Shown: positions 1 to 8,240, counted from the stretch's first letter. The stretch is 10,848 nt of DNA from CAWELS01 sp964468205 (GCA_964468205.1 CAYXVG010000114.1:1-10848), one strand, 5' to 3'. Made by a program: numbers and translations. The notes: generated from the letters alone by a model not told the origin.

Positions 1-51
1 CGTCCCAATGTTGACGTGCGGCTTACTCCGGTCGAATTTCTCCTTCGCCAT
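1..51 (-). CDS. tuf: Translation elongation factor Tu, N-terminal 17 codons (cut by window edge)
   Basis: EF-Tu delivers aminoacyl-tRNA to the ribosome as a GTP-bound ternary complex in the cytoplasm. Only the first 17 codons are inside the window; they read MAKEKFDRSKPHVNIGT, the highly conserved EF-Tu amino terminus that precedes the GHVDHGKT P-loop, which would lie just past the edge. The ATG at 51-49 is preceded by AGGAGA (complement of 61-66) with 9 nt of spacing, a strong Shine-Dalgarno site. It lies 29 nt after the fusA stop, in the standard rpsL-rpsG-fusA-tuf order, and is presumably cotranscribed. Identification rests on a short but very characteristic peptide plus position. Confidence 0.93.
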   Translation of the reverse strand, partial: MAKEKFDRSKPHVNIGT

Positions 52-80
52 AGCTATGGATCTCCTAGTGAGCTGTAAAA

Positions 81-2171
<2,091 letters not shown>

Positions 2172-2200
2172 AGTGTTAGGCAGTAAGGACCGGCATCTCT

Positions 2201-2671
2201 CTACCACCGGTAGTGCGCAAATGCCTTGTTGGCTTCCGCCATACGGTGCACGTCATCCTTCTTCTTAACAGCGCCGCCGCGCATATTCGCGGCATCCAAC
2301 AACTCGCCTGCCAACCGCTCGGCCATCGATTTCTCCGGACGGCTGCGCGTATAGGACAGTAGCCAACGAATCGCCAAGCTGACCCGGCGGGCCTGCTGAA
2401 CGTCGATTGGCACCTGGTAGTTGGCGCCGCCGACACGCCGCGTCTTCACCTCTACCACCGGCTTGCAGTTTTCGACAGCCTTCTTGAAGAGCTTCAATGG
2501 ATCGTCGCCAGACGACTCCCGCATTCTGTCCATCGCGCCGTAAAATATGCGCCGCGATGTGGTCTTCTTCCCGTCCCACATCATGTTATTGATGAACTTC
2601 TCCGCCAATGTGGAGTTGTACACCGGATCAGGAAGTATCTGACGCGATTCTGCACTTCTTCTGCGTGACAT
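2201..2671 (-). CDS. rpsG: 30S ribosomal protein S7
   Basis: S7 binds the 3' major domain of 16S rRNA, starts assembly of the 30S head and lines the E site. The 156-residue product has the family length and begins MSRRRSAESRQILPDPVYNS, with the typical FINNMMWDGKK, VGGANYQVPI, RWLLSYTRSR and KAFAHYRW segments. The basic N-terminal tail and the GANYQVP beta-hairpin region are intact. The ATG at 2671 is preceded by AGAAGGAT (complement of 2680-2687), whose AAGGA core lies 9 nt upstream; this site overlaps the rpsL stop. The gap to rpsL is only 14 nt, unlike the roughly 100-nt spacer in E. coli that holds the S7 autoregulatory target. The stop is TAG. Confidence 0.98.
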   Translation of the reverse strand: MSRRRSAESRQILPDPVYNSTLAEKFINNMMWDGKKTTSRRIFYGAMDRMRESSGDDPLKLFKKAVENCKPVVEVKTRRVGGANYQVPIDVQQARRVSLAIRWLLSYTRSRPEKSMAERLAGELLDAANMRGGAVKKKDDVHRMAEANKAFAHYRW

Positions 2672-2685
2672 AGCCTCGGATCCTT

Positions 2686-3060
2686 CTAACTCTTGGGCCG
2701 TTTGGCGCCATATTTCGACCGGGACTGATTCCGCCCGTCCACGCCGGCGGTATCGAGCGTCCCGCGAACAATGTGGTAACGAACGCCGGGGAGATCCTTT
2801 ACGCGTCCGCCCCGGATGAGCACAATCGAATGCTCTTGCAGGTTGTGCCCGACACCGGGAATGTAGGTCGTTACCTCAATTCCATTGGTCAAACGAACGC
2901 GGGCCACTTTGCGCAATGCTGAGTTCGGCTTCTTCGGCGTCGTCGTGTACACACGCGTGCAGACCCCGCGCCGCTGCGGGCATGCCTGCAGCGCCGGGCT
3001 TGCCGTCTTTTCGACCGGCCGCTTCCGCCCCTTCCGCACAAGTTGATTAAATGTCGGCAA
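2686..3060 (-). CDS. rpsL: 30S ribosomal protein S12, TTG start
   Basis: S12 sits at the decoding centre and controls translational accuracy. From the TTG at 3060-3058 the product has 124 residues, the usual length, beginning MPTFNQLVRKGRKRPVEK. The signatures CPQRRGVCTRVYTTTPKKPN, EVTTYIPGVGHNLQEHS, GGRVKDLPGVRYH and RSKYGAKRPKS are present. Lys43 (in TTPKK) and Lys88 (in RVKDL) match the streptomycin-sensitive residues at the classic resistance positions, and Asp89, the residue methylthiolated in E. coli, is present. The reading frame stays open upstream to a GTG at 3162, but those 34 residues have no S12 resemblance, whereas AGGAGA lies 6 nt before the TTG. It is the first gene of the str operon and is followed after 14 nt by rpsG. 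The stop is TAG. Confidence 0.97.
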   Translation of the reverse strand: MPTFNQLVRKGRKRPVEKTASPALQACPQRRGVCTRVYTTTPKKPNSALRKVARVRLTNGIEVTTYIPGVGHNLQEHSIVLIRGGRVKDLPGVRYHIVRGTLDTAGVDGRNQSRSKYGAKRPKS

Positions 3061-3066
3061 CTGCTG

Positions 3067-3072
3067 TCTCCT
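3067..3072 (-). promoter_or_regulatory. Ribosome binding site that fixes the rpsL TTG start
   Basis: The minus strand reads AGGAGACAGCAGTTGCCG here: AGGAGA followed by a 6-nt spacer and then TTG. There is no ATG or GTG at the conserved S12 amino terminus, so this site is the main reason to accept TTG rather than the longer open frame starting at 3162. Confidence 0.85.
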
Positions 3073-3120
3073 GAGTGATCTCCGCTCTGCGCGGTCCGGG
3101 ATTCGGCAAGGAGTTTCCCT

Positions 3121-3141
3121 CTGAAACCGGACCTGAAACCG
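3121..3141 (-). repeat. Tandem 9-mer repeat in the rpsL leader
   Basis: CTGAAACCG occurs at 3121-3129 and again at 3133-3141 (plus-strand sense), giving two copies 12 nt apart. The longer word GAAACCGGAC at 3123-3132 recurs exactly at 3467-3476, near the other end of the same non-coding region. The repeats are short, so chance is possible; a protein-binding or RNA-binding role is only conjecture. Confidence 0.5.
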
Positions 3142-3173
3142 CGCACACGGCGCAACCCTCACACAAAGGAATC

Positions 3174-3195
3174 ATGGGGCCATCAGGGCTCCCAT
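3174..3195 (-). promoter_or_regulatory. Leader hairpin upstream of rpsL
   Basis: On the plus strand ATGGGGCC (3174-3181) can pair with GGCTCCCAT (3187-3195) with one bulged base at 3190 and a 5-nt loop, giving an 8-bp interrupted stem. It lies about 114 nt upstream of the TTG start and would be in the transcribed leader if the promoter is near 3264-3297. It has no U-tract, so it is not a simple terminator. Function unknown. Confidence 0.4.
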
Positions 3196-3223
3196 AATCA
3201 GGCGTCTGCTGGGGTATCCAGAC

Positions 3224-3255
3224 CGCCTTAGGCGCTGTCCACCGGCTTAGCGGTG
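3224..3255 (-). other. Two adjacent small dyads near the proposed rpsL transcription start
   Basis: CGCC-TTA-GGCG at 3224-3234 and CACCG-GCTTAG-CGGTG at 3240-3255 (plus-strand sense) are perfect short inverted repeats lying side by side, immediately downstream of the promoter-like AT patch. They could form two small 5' RNA hairpins or act as DNA operators. The arms are only 4 and 5 bp, so this is a weak observation. Confidence 0.3.
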
Positions 3256-3263
3256 TTCGCGTA

Positions 3264-3297
3264 ATTATTGTTGGTTAAGACTATTCGTTTCGGACAA
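3264..3297 (-). promoter_or_regulatory. Candidate promoter of the str operon
   Basis: On the minus strand TTGTCC (complement of 3292-3297) is followed by an AT-rich stretch containing AACAAT (3267-3272) and AATAAT (3264-3269). TTGTCC is a fair -35 match. The spacing to AACAAT is 19 nt and to AATAAT is 22 nt, both longer than ideal. The patch stands out as the most AT-rich segment near rpsL. The assignment is tentative. Confidence 0.28.
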
Positions 3298-3336
3298 GCC
3301 CATGCCCCGGAAACAAATCATTTCCCGGAACCTCGG

Positions 3337-3376
3337 GGCCGGCCCCCGGCCGTACTCCCTCAGCCGTTCTTACGGC
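3337..3376. other. G+C-rich hairpin pair (GGCCGG/CCGGCC and GCCGT/ACGGC)
   Basis: GGCCGG (3337-3342) pairs perfectly with CCGGCC (3346-3351) around a CCC loop; an alternative overlapping 12-bp palindrome GGGGCCGGCCCC covers 3335-3346. Next to it GCCGT (3363-3367) pairs with ACGGC (3372-3376) around 4 nt. Both lie between the TPR terminator and the proposed str promoter. They may be DNA-level dyads or part of a backup terminator, but neither is followed by a clear U-run on either strand. Confidence 0.35.
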
Positions 3377-3424
3377 GCTCTGAAGCCCTTTTAAGGCTGA
3401 GCACGGAAGGAGCGGTTGCGCAGG

Positions 3425-3443
3425 GGCAGAGTAATAATCTGCC
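3425..3443. other. 6-bp dyad GGCAGA/TCTGCC
   Basis: GGCAGA (3425-3430) and TCTGCC (3438-3443) form a perfect inverted repeat around the AT-rich 7-mer GTAATAA. It sits between the end of the TPR gene and the str operon and has operator-like geometry. No family can be assigned and no U-tract follows it on either strand. Confidence 0.35.
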
Positions 3444-3499
3444 AAACTCTTCTAGGATGCCACAGGGAAACCGGACTGTCAAATTGAAATCAGAATCGG

Positions 3500-3523
3500 A
3501 AAGCGGCCGGCCAGGACGGCCGC
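3500..3523 (-). terminator. Probable weak intrinsic terminator of the TPR gene
   Basis: Two nucleotides after the TPR stop, the minus strand reads GCGGCCG, a 7-nt loop, then CGGCCGC followed by TTTCC. The 7-bp all-G/C stem can be extended by one G-U pair. The U-run is only three residues, so termination may be incomplete and some read-through into the str operon region is possible. Confidence 0.55.
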
Positions 3524-3525
3524 CG

Positions 3526-4605
3526 CTACTTCTTGCTCGTCATCAGCCGCTGCGCGGTCTTCCTATGCTCCGCGGCCTGTTGTTTGTCGCCAAGCCGGAG
3601 GTAAGCGGTGGCCAGCGAGACATGCGCCTCCGGGAAATTCGGCTCTGCCTCCACGAGAGCTTTCAAAACTGGAACCGCCTCGCCAAAACGGCTCAACTGT
3701 ACTAGCACGCTCCCTAGCTGATAGCGCGCCTTCGGCGACAAAGGACGCAGGCGAACCGCATGCTCCAAAAAGGCAAGCGCCTCGCTAGCCTCGCCGGATT
3801 CTCTAAGAATGACCCCTAGATAGAGGTTCGCCTCGAAGTTGTTGGGGTCGCCTTGCAACTCGCGCCGGAAAGCCTCCGCGGCGGCCTCCCGCTCATTCAA
3901 CTGCAGGCGCACCATGCCCAACAATGACCACGCAGTCGGCAAGTCGGCATTCAACGCCACCGCCTGCTCGAATTCGGCCGCTGCCTCCTCCAGTGCGGCG
4001 CCCCGCTCCCGCGCCATTCCAAGTAGCAAGTGCCCTTCGGCCGACTCGCCCTTGCCGAGGATCTTTTCGATAAGCGCCTGCCCCGTGGCAACTTCCCCCT
4101 GCCGAATGTAGGCCGTTCCCAGCAAATACGCAAGGCCGAGATGATCCGGGTAGCTTGCTGCCAGCGGAGCCAGAACCTCTACCACGGCGGACTCCTCGCC
4201 CAGACGGAAGTGGCAATCGGCGAGCAATATGGCCAAATCCAGATCCTCCGGCGCCTCTCCGCGCAAACCTTCGAGTTCTCCAATCGCCTCCCGCAGGCGG
4301 GCGGACTTATAGAAGGCCAGCGCAAGGTTCCGGCGAATTCCGGGATGGTTCAGCAACGCCAAGGCCTGCTTGTACTCGCCAATGGCCTCCTCGTAGTGGC
4401 CCATCCCTGCCAGCACCGCACCCAGATTCGAACGGGCGCCAACGTGCCCCGGATACGCCTCCAAGACCTCTCGATACTTGCTCGCCGCACCCGCCAGATC
4501 ACCGGCGCGCTGCATCTCGTACGCCTGACGGTAGAGCGAATCCGCCTCTTGCGAAACGGCTACCGTGGTGGTCAAAAGCACGGCAAGAATGCAACGTAAT
4601 ATCAC
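3526..4605 (-). CDS. Exported tetratricopeptide-repeat (TPR) protein
   Basis: The product is about 359 residues if started at the GTG at 4605. It opens with a short Sec-type signal, MILRCILAVLLTTTVAVSQ, with probable cleavage near residues 18-20; there is no lipobox. The remainder is an almost continuous array of about ten 34-residue TPR units (for example ARSNLGAVLAGMGHYEEAIG, ANLYLGVILRESGEASEALA and AHVSLATAYLRLGDKQQAAE) with the usual G/Y/A/P spacing, ending in TSKK. TPR solenoids are protein-protein scaffolds; there is no catalytic motif. The frame is open to GTG codons at 4671 and 4668, but those starts put 22-23 polar residues ahead of the hydrophobic segment and leave almost no leader after the preceding terminator. 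No start has a clear Shine-Dalgarno, so the start is uncertain. The likely location is periplasm or envelope. A role with the neighbouring receptors is only inferred. The stop is TAG. Confidence 0.85.
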   Translation of the reverse strand: MILRCILAVLLTTTVAVSQEADSLYRQAYEMQRAGDLAGAASKYREVLEAYPGHVGARSNLGAVLAGMGHYEEAIGEYKQALALLNHPGIRRNLALAFYKSARLREAIGELEGLRGEAPEDLDLAILLADCHFRLGEESAVVEVLAPLAASYPDHLGLAYLLGTAYIRQGEVATGQALIEKILGKGESAEGHLLLGMARERGAALEEAAAEFEQAVALNADLPTAWSLLGMVRLQLNEREAAAEAFRRELQGDPNNFEANLYLGVILRESGEASEALAFLEHAVRLRPLSPKARYQLGSVLVQLSRFGEAVPVLKALVEAEPNFPEAHVSLATAYLRLGDKQQAAEHRKTAQRLMTSKK

Positions 4606-4692
4606 TTGTTTGTCAGCGTAGCAGGATTCCGTCTCTGTGGCGCTCGTTCGTCCCGCATCTCTGCGCACCACCAGTTGAGCCGGCGCGCCATG

Positions 4693-4731
4693 AAATAAAA
4701 TGCGGGCGGTCCGGAGTTAAAGACCGCCCGC
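4693..4731 (-). terminator. Strong intrinsic terminator after the complete receptor gene
   Basis: Twenty-eight nucleotides past the receptor stop the minus strand reads GCGGGCGGTC, a 10-nt loop, then GACCGCCCGC, followed by ATTTTATTT. This is a perfect 10-bp G+C-rich stem with a U-rich tail, so the receptor transcript should end here. The TPR gene downstream therefore needs its own promoter or read-through. Confidence 0.9.
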
Positions 4732-4759
4732 CAGGGGTAGACAGAGTGCAAGTGGAACG

Positions 4760-7700
4760 CTAGAAGTAAAACTTCACTCCAAGCTGGATAACGCGTCGGC
4801 CCACCTTCTGTCCAACGTAGCCGAAGTTCTCGTTGGCCATATTGCCGGCCGCATCGAAGGTCATGTCAAGGTTCGTGTCGCCGTTTACGAAACTGTTCAA
4901 CGGATGGTTCACGAAGTTGTAGCCGGAGGCACGGAACTGCAGCCGTTTACCCTCCCCCAAGGGGAAATCCTTGAAGACGGAAAGGTCATGGCTGAACAGA
5001 GCCGGCCCGCGCAGATACGGGAACGTGAACACCCCGTTTTGTCCTCGCGAAGGCGGAGCAAAACAGGCGCCATTGATATATTGGCCGTCCGAAAGGTTCT
5101 TGCCCGGATCGCACGTCAGGAACGGCATCGCCTTGATCGAGTCTGTGCCGGTAACGCTGGTCGATTTGATGTTGGTGCCGTCGGCGAGCTTTCCGGAGAG
5201 GTCGAAGTTCGAGACGCCGGCGGCAGCCAGTTCCACGCCGCTGGACCAGGTCGTGATCCCCGAGATCTGCCAGTTGTTGATCACTCCCTTAACGAACTTG
5301 TTGTCTCCGTTCCAGTTTGGAAGCTCGACCACGTAAGAGACGTTGAACATGTGCGTACGGTCATACTCGAGAACACCATAGTTATTCCGCAGGTTCAGGT
5401 TGTCCGCTGTGTCTCCGGAACTGCCGCCGCGAATGCCTAGCACCTTCGAGAAAGTGTAGGCGGCGTTGATGTTCAACCACCCCATCTGCTTCGAGAAGGT
5501 GGACTGCAGCCCGTGATAGTTGCTGTAGAAACCATGGTTAATCCGGTTGATGGCGCCGTAATTCGAGAACGGACGGAAATCGTTTACATTCCCGTCCGGA
5601 TTATCGAGCATCGCGCCCTCCGGCACACGGTTTATGTTGCGCAGGCCGCCGTTCTTCAGCAAATCGCGACCCGAATTGCCAACATAGGCGGCCCGGAACA
5701 TTATGTCGCGCCCGATCCTGCGGCCGAGTTCGAAGCTCCAGTTGTAGCTCACCGGGTGGTCTTTGTCGGTGATATCAACCACGTTGATGCCTGTGCGGGC
5801 TACCTTCGGCTGGATCGCGTCCACATCTCTCATGAAGCCCGGAGCCGTTTGATTGGTGGACTTCAGCCCTGCCGGGGGACCCAAGGCGCCCCCGTAGCGA
5901 GTCGGTTCGTTGTATCGGAACACCCCGAATCCACCGCGCATGATGGTCTTGCCGTTACCAAACATGTCCCAGGCGAAACCGAGCCGCGGCTGGAAGTGGA
6001 GCGCTGTCACCTCACGGCCAGACTTCGGAATGCTTGGGTCGAGCCCGTGGTAGACGAGCCCGGTCAGGTCGCCGCGAACGGCCGGATCATCGCTGTAAAG
6101 GCTTTCCTCAAAGACGCCGAATCCCGCTCCGAGATCGGACTTATCGGTCCACGGTTGGAAGTGGGCCACGCGTACCCCGAGTTCCAGAGTCAGCGACGGC
6201 GTCACCTTCCAACTGTCCTGAATGTAGCCTTCGTACGTGTTGTAGAACTGGTGCCCCTCCGTGGTCAGGTTCTGCTCGAAGTACTGCTGGTAGATCCCCG
6301 TAAGCTGGTCGGCATAGGTGTTCCCTGTAGTCAAACCGTGGTTCGGGCGGAACTGGAAGCGGCCCTGCGTGTGACCTGAATTCGGCTGGTCCTGAATAAT
6401 CTGTTGCCAATAGAAACCGAACTTCAGGCTGTGGTTCCCTTTGAACATTGAGACGTTGTCCGCCGCCGAGATCAGCCACTTTGTCGCCGAGTACGGTCCG
6501 GGAATCAACCCGCCCCGGTTCTCGATCCGCGCCAGTCCCCGCTGCGCCCGGAAGTTCGGGATGTGATCGACTCCATTGTCGTAGATGCCTTCGATCGGGT
6601 ATCCGAGACTTGAACGCATTGCCGACTCGGGATTGGTAAGGCTGTTGGGGAAATCGATAAACGTGTAACCGAAGATAAACTCGTTCGTCGTGCTCGAGTT
6701 GAACACCTTCGTCAGAGAGGCGGAAATCGAGTCGGACCGGTTGGCCCCCTCCGTTTCGGCCGGATACGGAACACTATCGCCCGCCCGTCCCCAAAGCTGC
6801 ACTGGGAAATGCTGCAGTTCGCGCTGCAGATTGTACCGGACGAACAGTTTCGTGTAGTCGCTGATGTTGTAGTCCACCCGCGTGGTGAACTGGTGCATGT
6901 TCTGGCTGAGCAGAAGCGCCTGGACGTAGTTTTTGCCATTTGACGTGTTCGGATCCGCGTTCGGCATCGGTAGCAGGCTCTGCAGAGTCTGGCCCCGCTG
7001 CTCCCATAGTGACGCTGGAATGATGCCACCATGTATGCCTTCGCCCGTCGGAACCTTGCGCACGTCCACGCTCCCGAGGCTCTGTAGATAGGCCGCGTCG
7101 GAGAAGTCTCCGTTGCGCATGGCCTCGGTCGGAACAATCCCCTGAAGAACACCGGTGTCGATCTTCTGATTGAAGAACTCGTAGCCGGCGAAGAAGAAGA
7201 GTTTGTCCCGGTTCTTGTTGAAGTCTGTCCCCGGCAACAGCACCGGACCTCCTATATTGCCGCCAGGAAAACGGTACTTGTTCTGCGGACGCTCCTGGCC
7301 AGCACGGTTCAGTTCCCAGTCATTTGAGTTCAGCCGGTAGTCGCGCACATAGAGATATCCCGTGCCATGAAAGTCCTTGCCGCCGGACTTGGTGACGGCC
7401 TGCATGATGGTCGGACCCTTGGCATGTTCGGCAGTATAGGTCCCCGTGAGGACCTTGAACTCCTCTACCATGTCGACATTCGGGTTCACCGGTGTGGCGC
7501 AGTTGCAACCCGGATCGGCTGTGTTGGCGCCGTCAGTGACGATATCCATCGCCTGGCCGTCCTGGCCGTTCGACGAGAAATAGCCAAGAGCGCTCTGCCG
7601 GCCTCCATCGCCGTTGCCATTGATACCGATGTTCTCGCCGTTGTATCCGGGCTTGTTGACGAGGCCACTGCCGACCGCGGCCATGCCCGGAAGAATCTTA

Positions 7701-8176
7701 ATGAACTCGGCGGCGCTACGGCCGACCACAGACAACTCCTGCAACTCTTTCGAGGTGACAACGGCGCTCTGTTCGCCTGAGTCCACCGGTGTTACGGTAT
7801 CGGCCGCCGCGGAAACTGTAACCGTCTCGGTCACAGCTCCGATCTGCATGGAAAGATTGGAAAGGTGGCGCTTGTCACCAGGCCGGAATACCACCTCGGT
7901 ACGCTCCAACGTGGAGAAGCCATCCGTCTCGATGCGCAGCGTATAGGTACCAGAATAGATTGCGGCGATGGAGAAGTATCCTTCACCGTTGGTTTCGGTG
8001 CGAAGCGTGTTCCCGGACGCGACGTTAGTCAGGCTAACCTGGGCGCCGGGGATAACCGCGCCACCGCTATCAGTAACGATGCCGGTGAGCGTACCGGTCA
8101 TCTGCTGGGCGGCGAGGTTGTTGGAAAGCAGCGATAAGGCTGCGAGCAGTGCGGAAAGTGTCAGTACTCTTCTCAT
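4760..8176 (-). CDS. TonB-dependent receptor with N-terminal carboxypeptidase-regulatory-like domain (Oar-like)
   Basis: This is an outer-membrane active transporter, 1138 residues and complete. A Sec signal occupies about 1-23 (cleavage near NLAAQ-QM). Residues about 26-115 form a CarboxypepD_reg-like beta-sandwich (GTLTGIVTDSGGAVIPGAQV). ETVTVSA at 117-123 resembles a TonB box. The plug spans about 135-265 and contains DIVTDGANTADP, with a CNC motif at 224-226. The barrel follows, containing NRDKLFFFAGYE, and ends in KFYF with the C-terminal Phe expected for BAM-assisted insertion. Cys1022 and Cys1038 are spaced exactly as in the upstream paralog. The ATG at 8176 has AGGGG 7 nt upstream. 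The receptor probably takes up a large nutrient such as a glycan, siderophore or peptide using TonB-ExbBD, but the substrate is unknown. Strong terminators lie on both sides, so it is probably monocistronic. The stop is TAG. Confidence 0.92.
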   Translation of the reverse strand: MRRVLTLSALLAALSLLSNNLAAQQMTGTLTGIVTDSGGAVIPGAQVSLTNVASGNTLRTETNGEGYFSIAAIYSGTYTLRIETDGFSTLERTEVVFRPGDKRHLSNLSMQIGAVTETVTVSAAADTVTPVDSGEQSAVVTSKELQELSVVGRSAAEFIKILPGMAAVGSGLVNKPGYNGENIGINGNGDGGRQSALGYFSSNGQDGQAMDIVTDGANTADPGCNCATPVNPNVDMVEEFKVLTGTYTAEHAKGPTIMQAVTKSGGKDFHGTGYLYVRDYRLNSNDWELNRAGQERPQNKYRFPGGNIGGPVLLPGTDFNKNRDKLFFFAGYEFFNQKIDTGVLQGIVPTEAMRNGDFSDAAYLQSLGSVDVRKVPTGEGIHGGIIPASLWEQRGQTLQSLLPMPNADPNTSNGKNYVQALLLSQNMHQFTTRVDYNISDYTKLFVRYNLQRELQHFPVQLWGRAGDSVPYPAETEGANRSDSISASLTKVFNSSTTNEFIFGYTFIDFPNSLTNPESAMRSSLGYPIEGIYDNGVDHIPNFRAQRGLARIENRGGLIPGPYSATKWLISAADNVSMFKGNHSLKFGFYWQQIIQDQPNSGHTQGRFQFRPNHGLTTGNTYADQLTGIYQQYFEQNLTTEGHQFYNTYEGYIQDSWKVTPSLTLELGVRVAHFQPWTDKSDLGAGFGVFEESLYSDDPAVRGDLTGLVYHGLDPSIPKSGREVTALHFQPRLGFAWDMFGNGKTIMRGGFGVFRYNEPTRYGGALGPPAGLKSTNQTAPGFMRDVDAIQPKVARTGINVVDITDKDHPVSYNWSFELGRRIGRDIMFRAAYVGNSGRDLLKNGGLRNINRVPEGAMLDNPDGNVNDFRPFSNYGAINRINHGFYSNYHGLQSTFSKQMGWLNINAAYTFSKVLGIRGGSSGDTADNLNLRNNYGVLEYDRTHMFNVSYVVELPNWNGDNKFVKGVINNWQISGITTWSSGVELAAAGVSNFDLSGKLADGTNIKSTSVTGTDSIKAMPFLTCDPGKNLSDGQYINGACFAPPSRGQNGVFTFPYLRGPALFSHDLSVFKDFPLGEGKRLQFRASGYNFVNHPLNSFVNGDTNLDMTFDAAGNMANENFGYVGQKVGRRVIQLGVKFYF

Positions 8177-8199
8177 TTACGAACCCCTAGAAAGTTCCC

Positions 8200-8225
8200 C
8201 GCCATCGCTCTTCGTGCTGATGGCG
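8200..8225 (-). promoter_or_regulatory. Leader hairpin just upstream of the receptor ribosome binding site
   Basis: CGCCATC (8200-8206) and GATGGCG (8219-8225) are perfect 7-nt complements around a 12-nt loop. In the predicted mRNA this hairpin ends 23 nt before the ATG and about 11 nt before the AGGGG site. It could affect mRNA stability or ribosome access. No known riboswitch is recognised. Confidence 0.45.
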
Positions 8226-8240
8226 TAAAATGTCCATAAC

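Larger units (their letters stand above)
3061..3525 (-). other. 465-nt non-coding region: TPR-gene 3' end and str-operon promoter/leader
   Basis: No convincing gene was found here on either strand. The distal end (near 3523) holds a terminator-like hairpin for the TPR gene. The middle holds an AT-rich promoter-like patch around 3264-3297 embedded in G+C-rich sequence. The rpsL-proximal part holds several short dyads and a tandem 9-mer. If transcription starts near 3250, the rpsL transcript would carry a leader of about 200 nt. The structures resemble a regulatory leader, but I recognise no named riboswitch or ribosomal-protein leader motif. Confidence 0.6.

Noticed and set aside
2172..2207. 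N-terminal extension of fusA from the GTG at 2207
   Set aside because: The added 12 residues do not resemble EF-G, and the ATG at 2171 gives the canonical amino terminus.
3061..3162. N-terminal extension of rpsL to the GTG at 3162
   Set aside because: The 34 extra residues are absent from S12 proteins, while a strong ribosome binding site sits directly before the TTG at 3060.
3268..3705. Plus-strand open frame of 145 codons spanning the non-coding region and the TPR gene's 3' end
   Set aside because: It overlaps the TPR coding sequence on the other strand, has low-complexity Pro/Arg-rich composition and shows no recognisable domain.
4606..4671. Longer TPR protein from the GTG at 4671
   Set aside because: It would place a long polar stretch before the signal peptide and start translation about 20 nt after the preceding terminator. 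It is not excluded, only less likely.
5513..6379. Plus-strand open frame of 288 codons inside the complete receptor gene
   Set aside because: It is antisense to a well-supported receptor, and the translation has no family signature. Long antisense frames are common in G+C-rich genes. A similar frame at 9969-10739 in the paralog is best explained by the shared coding sequence.
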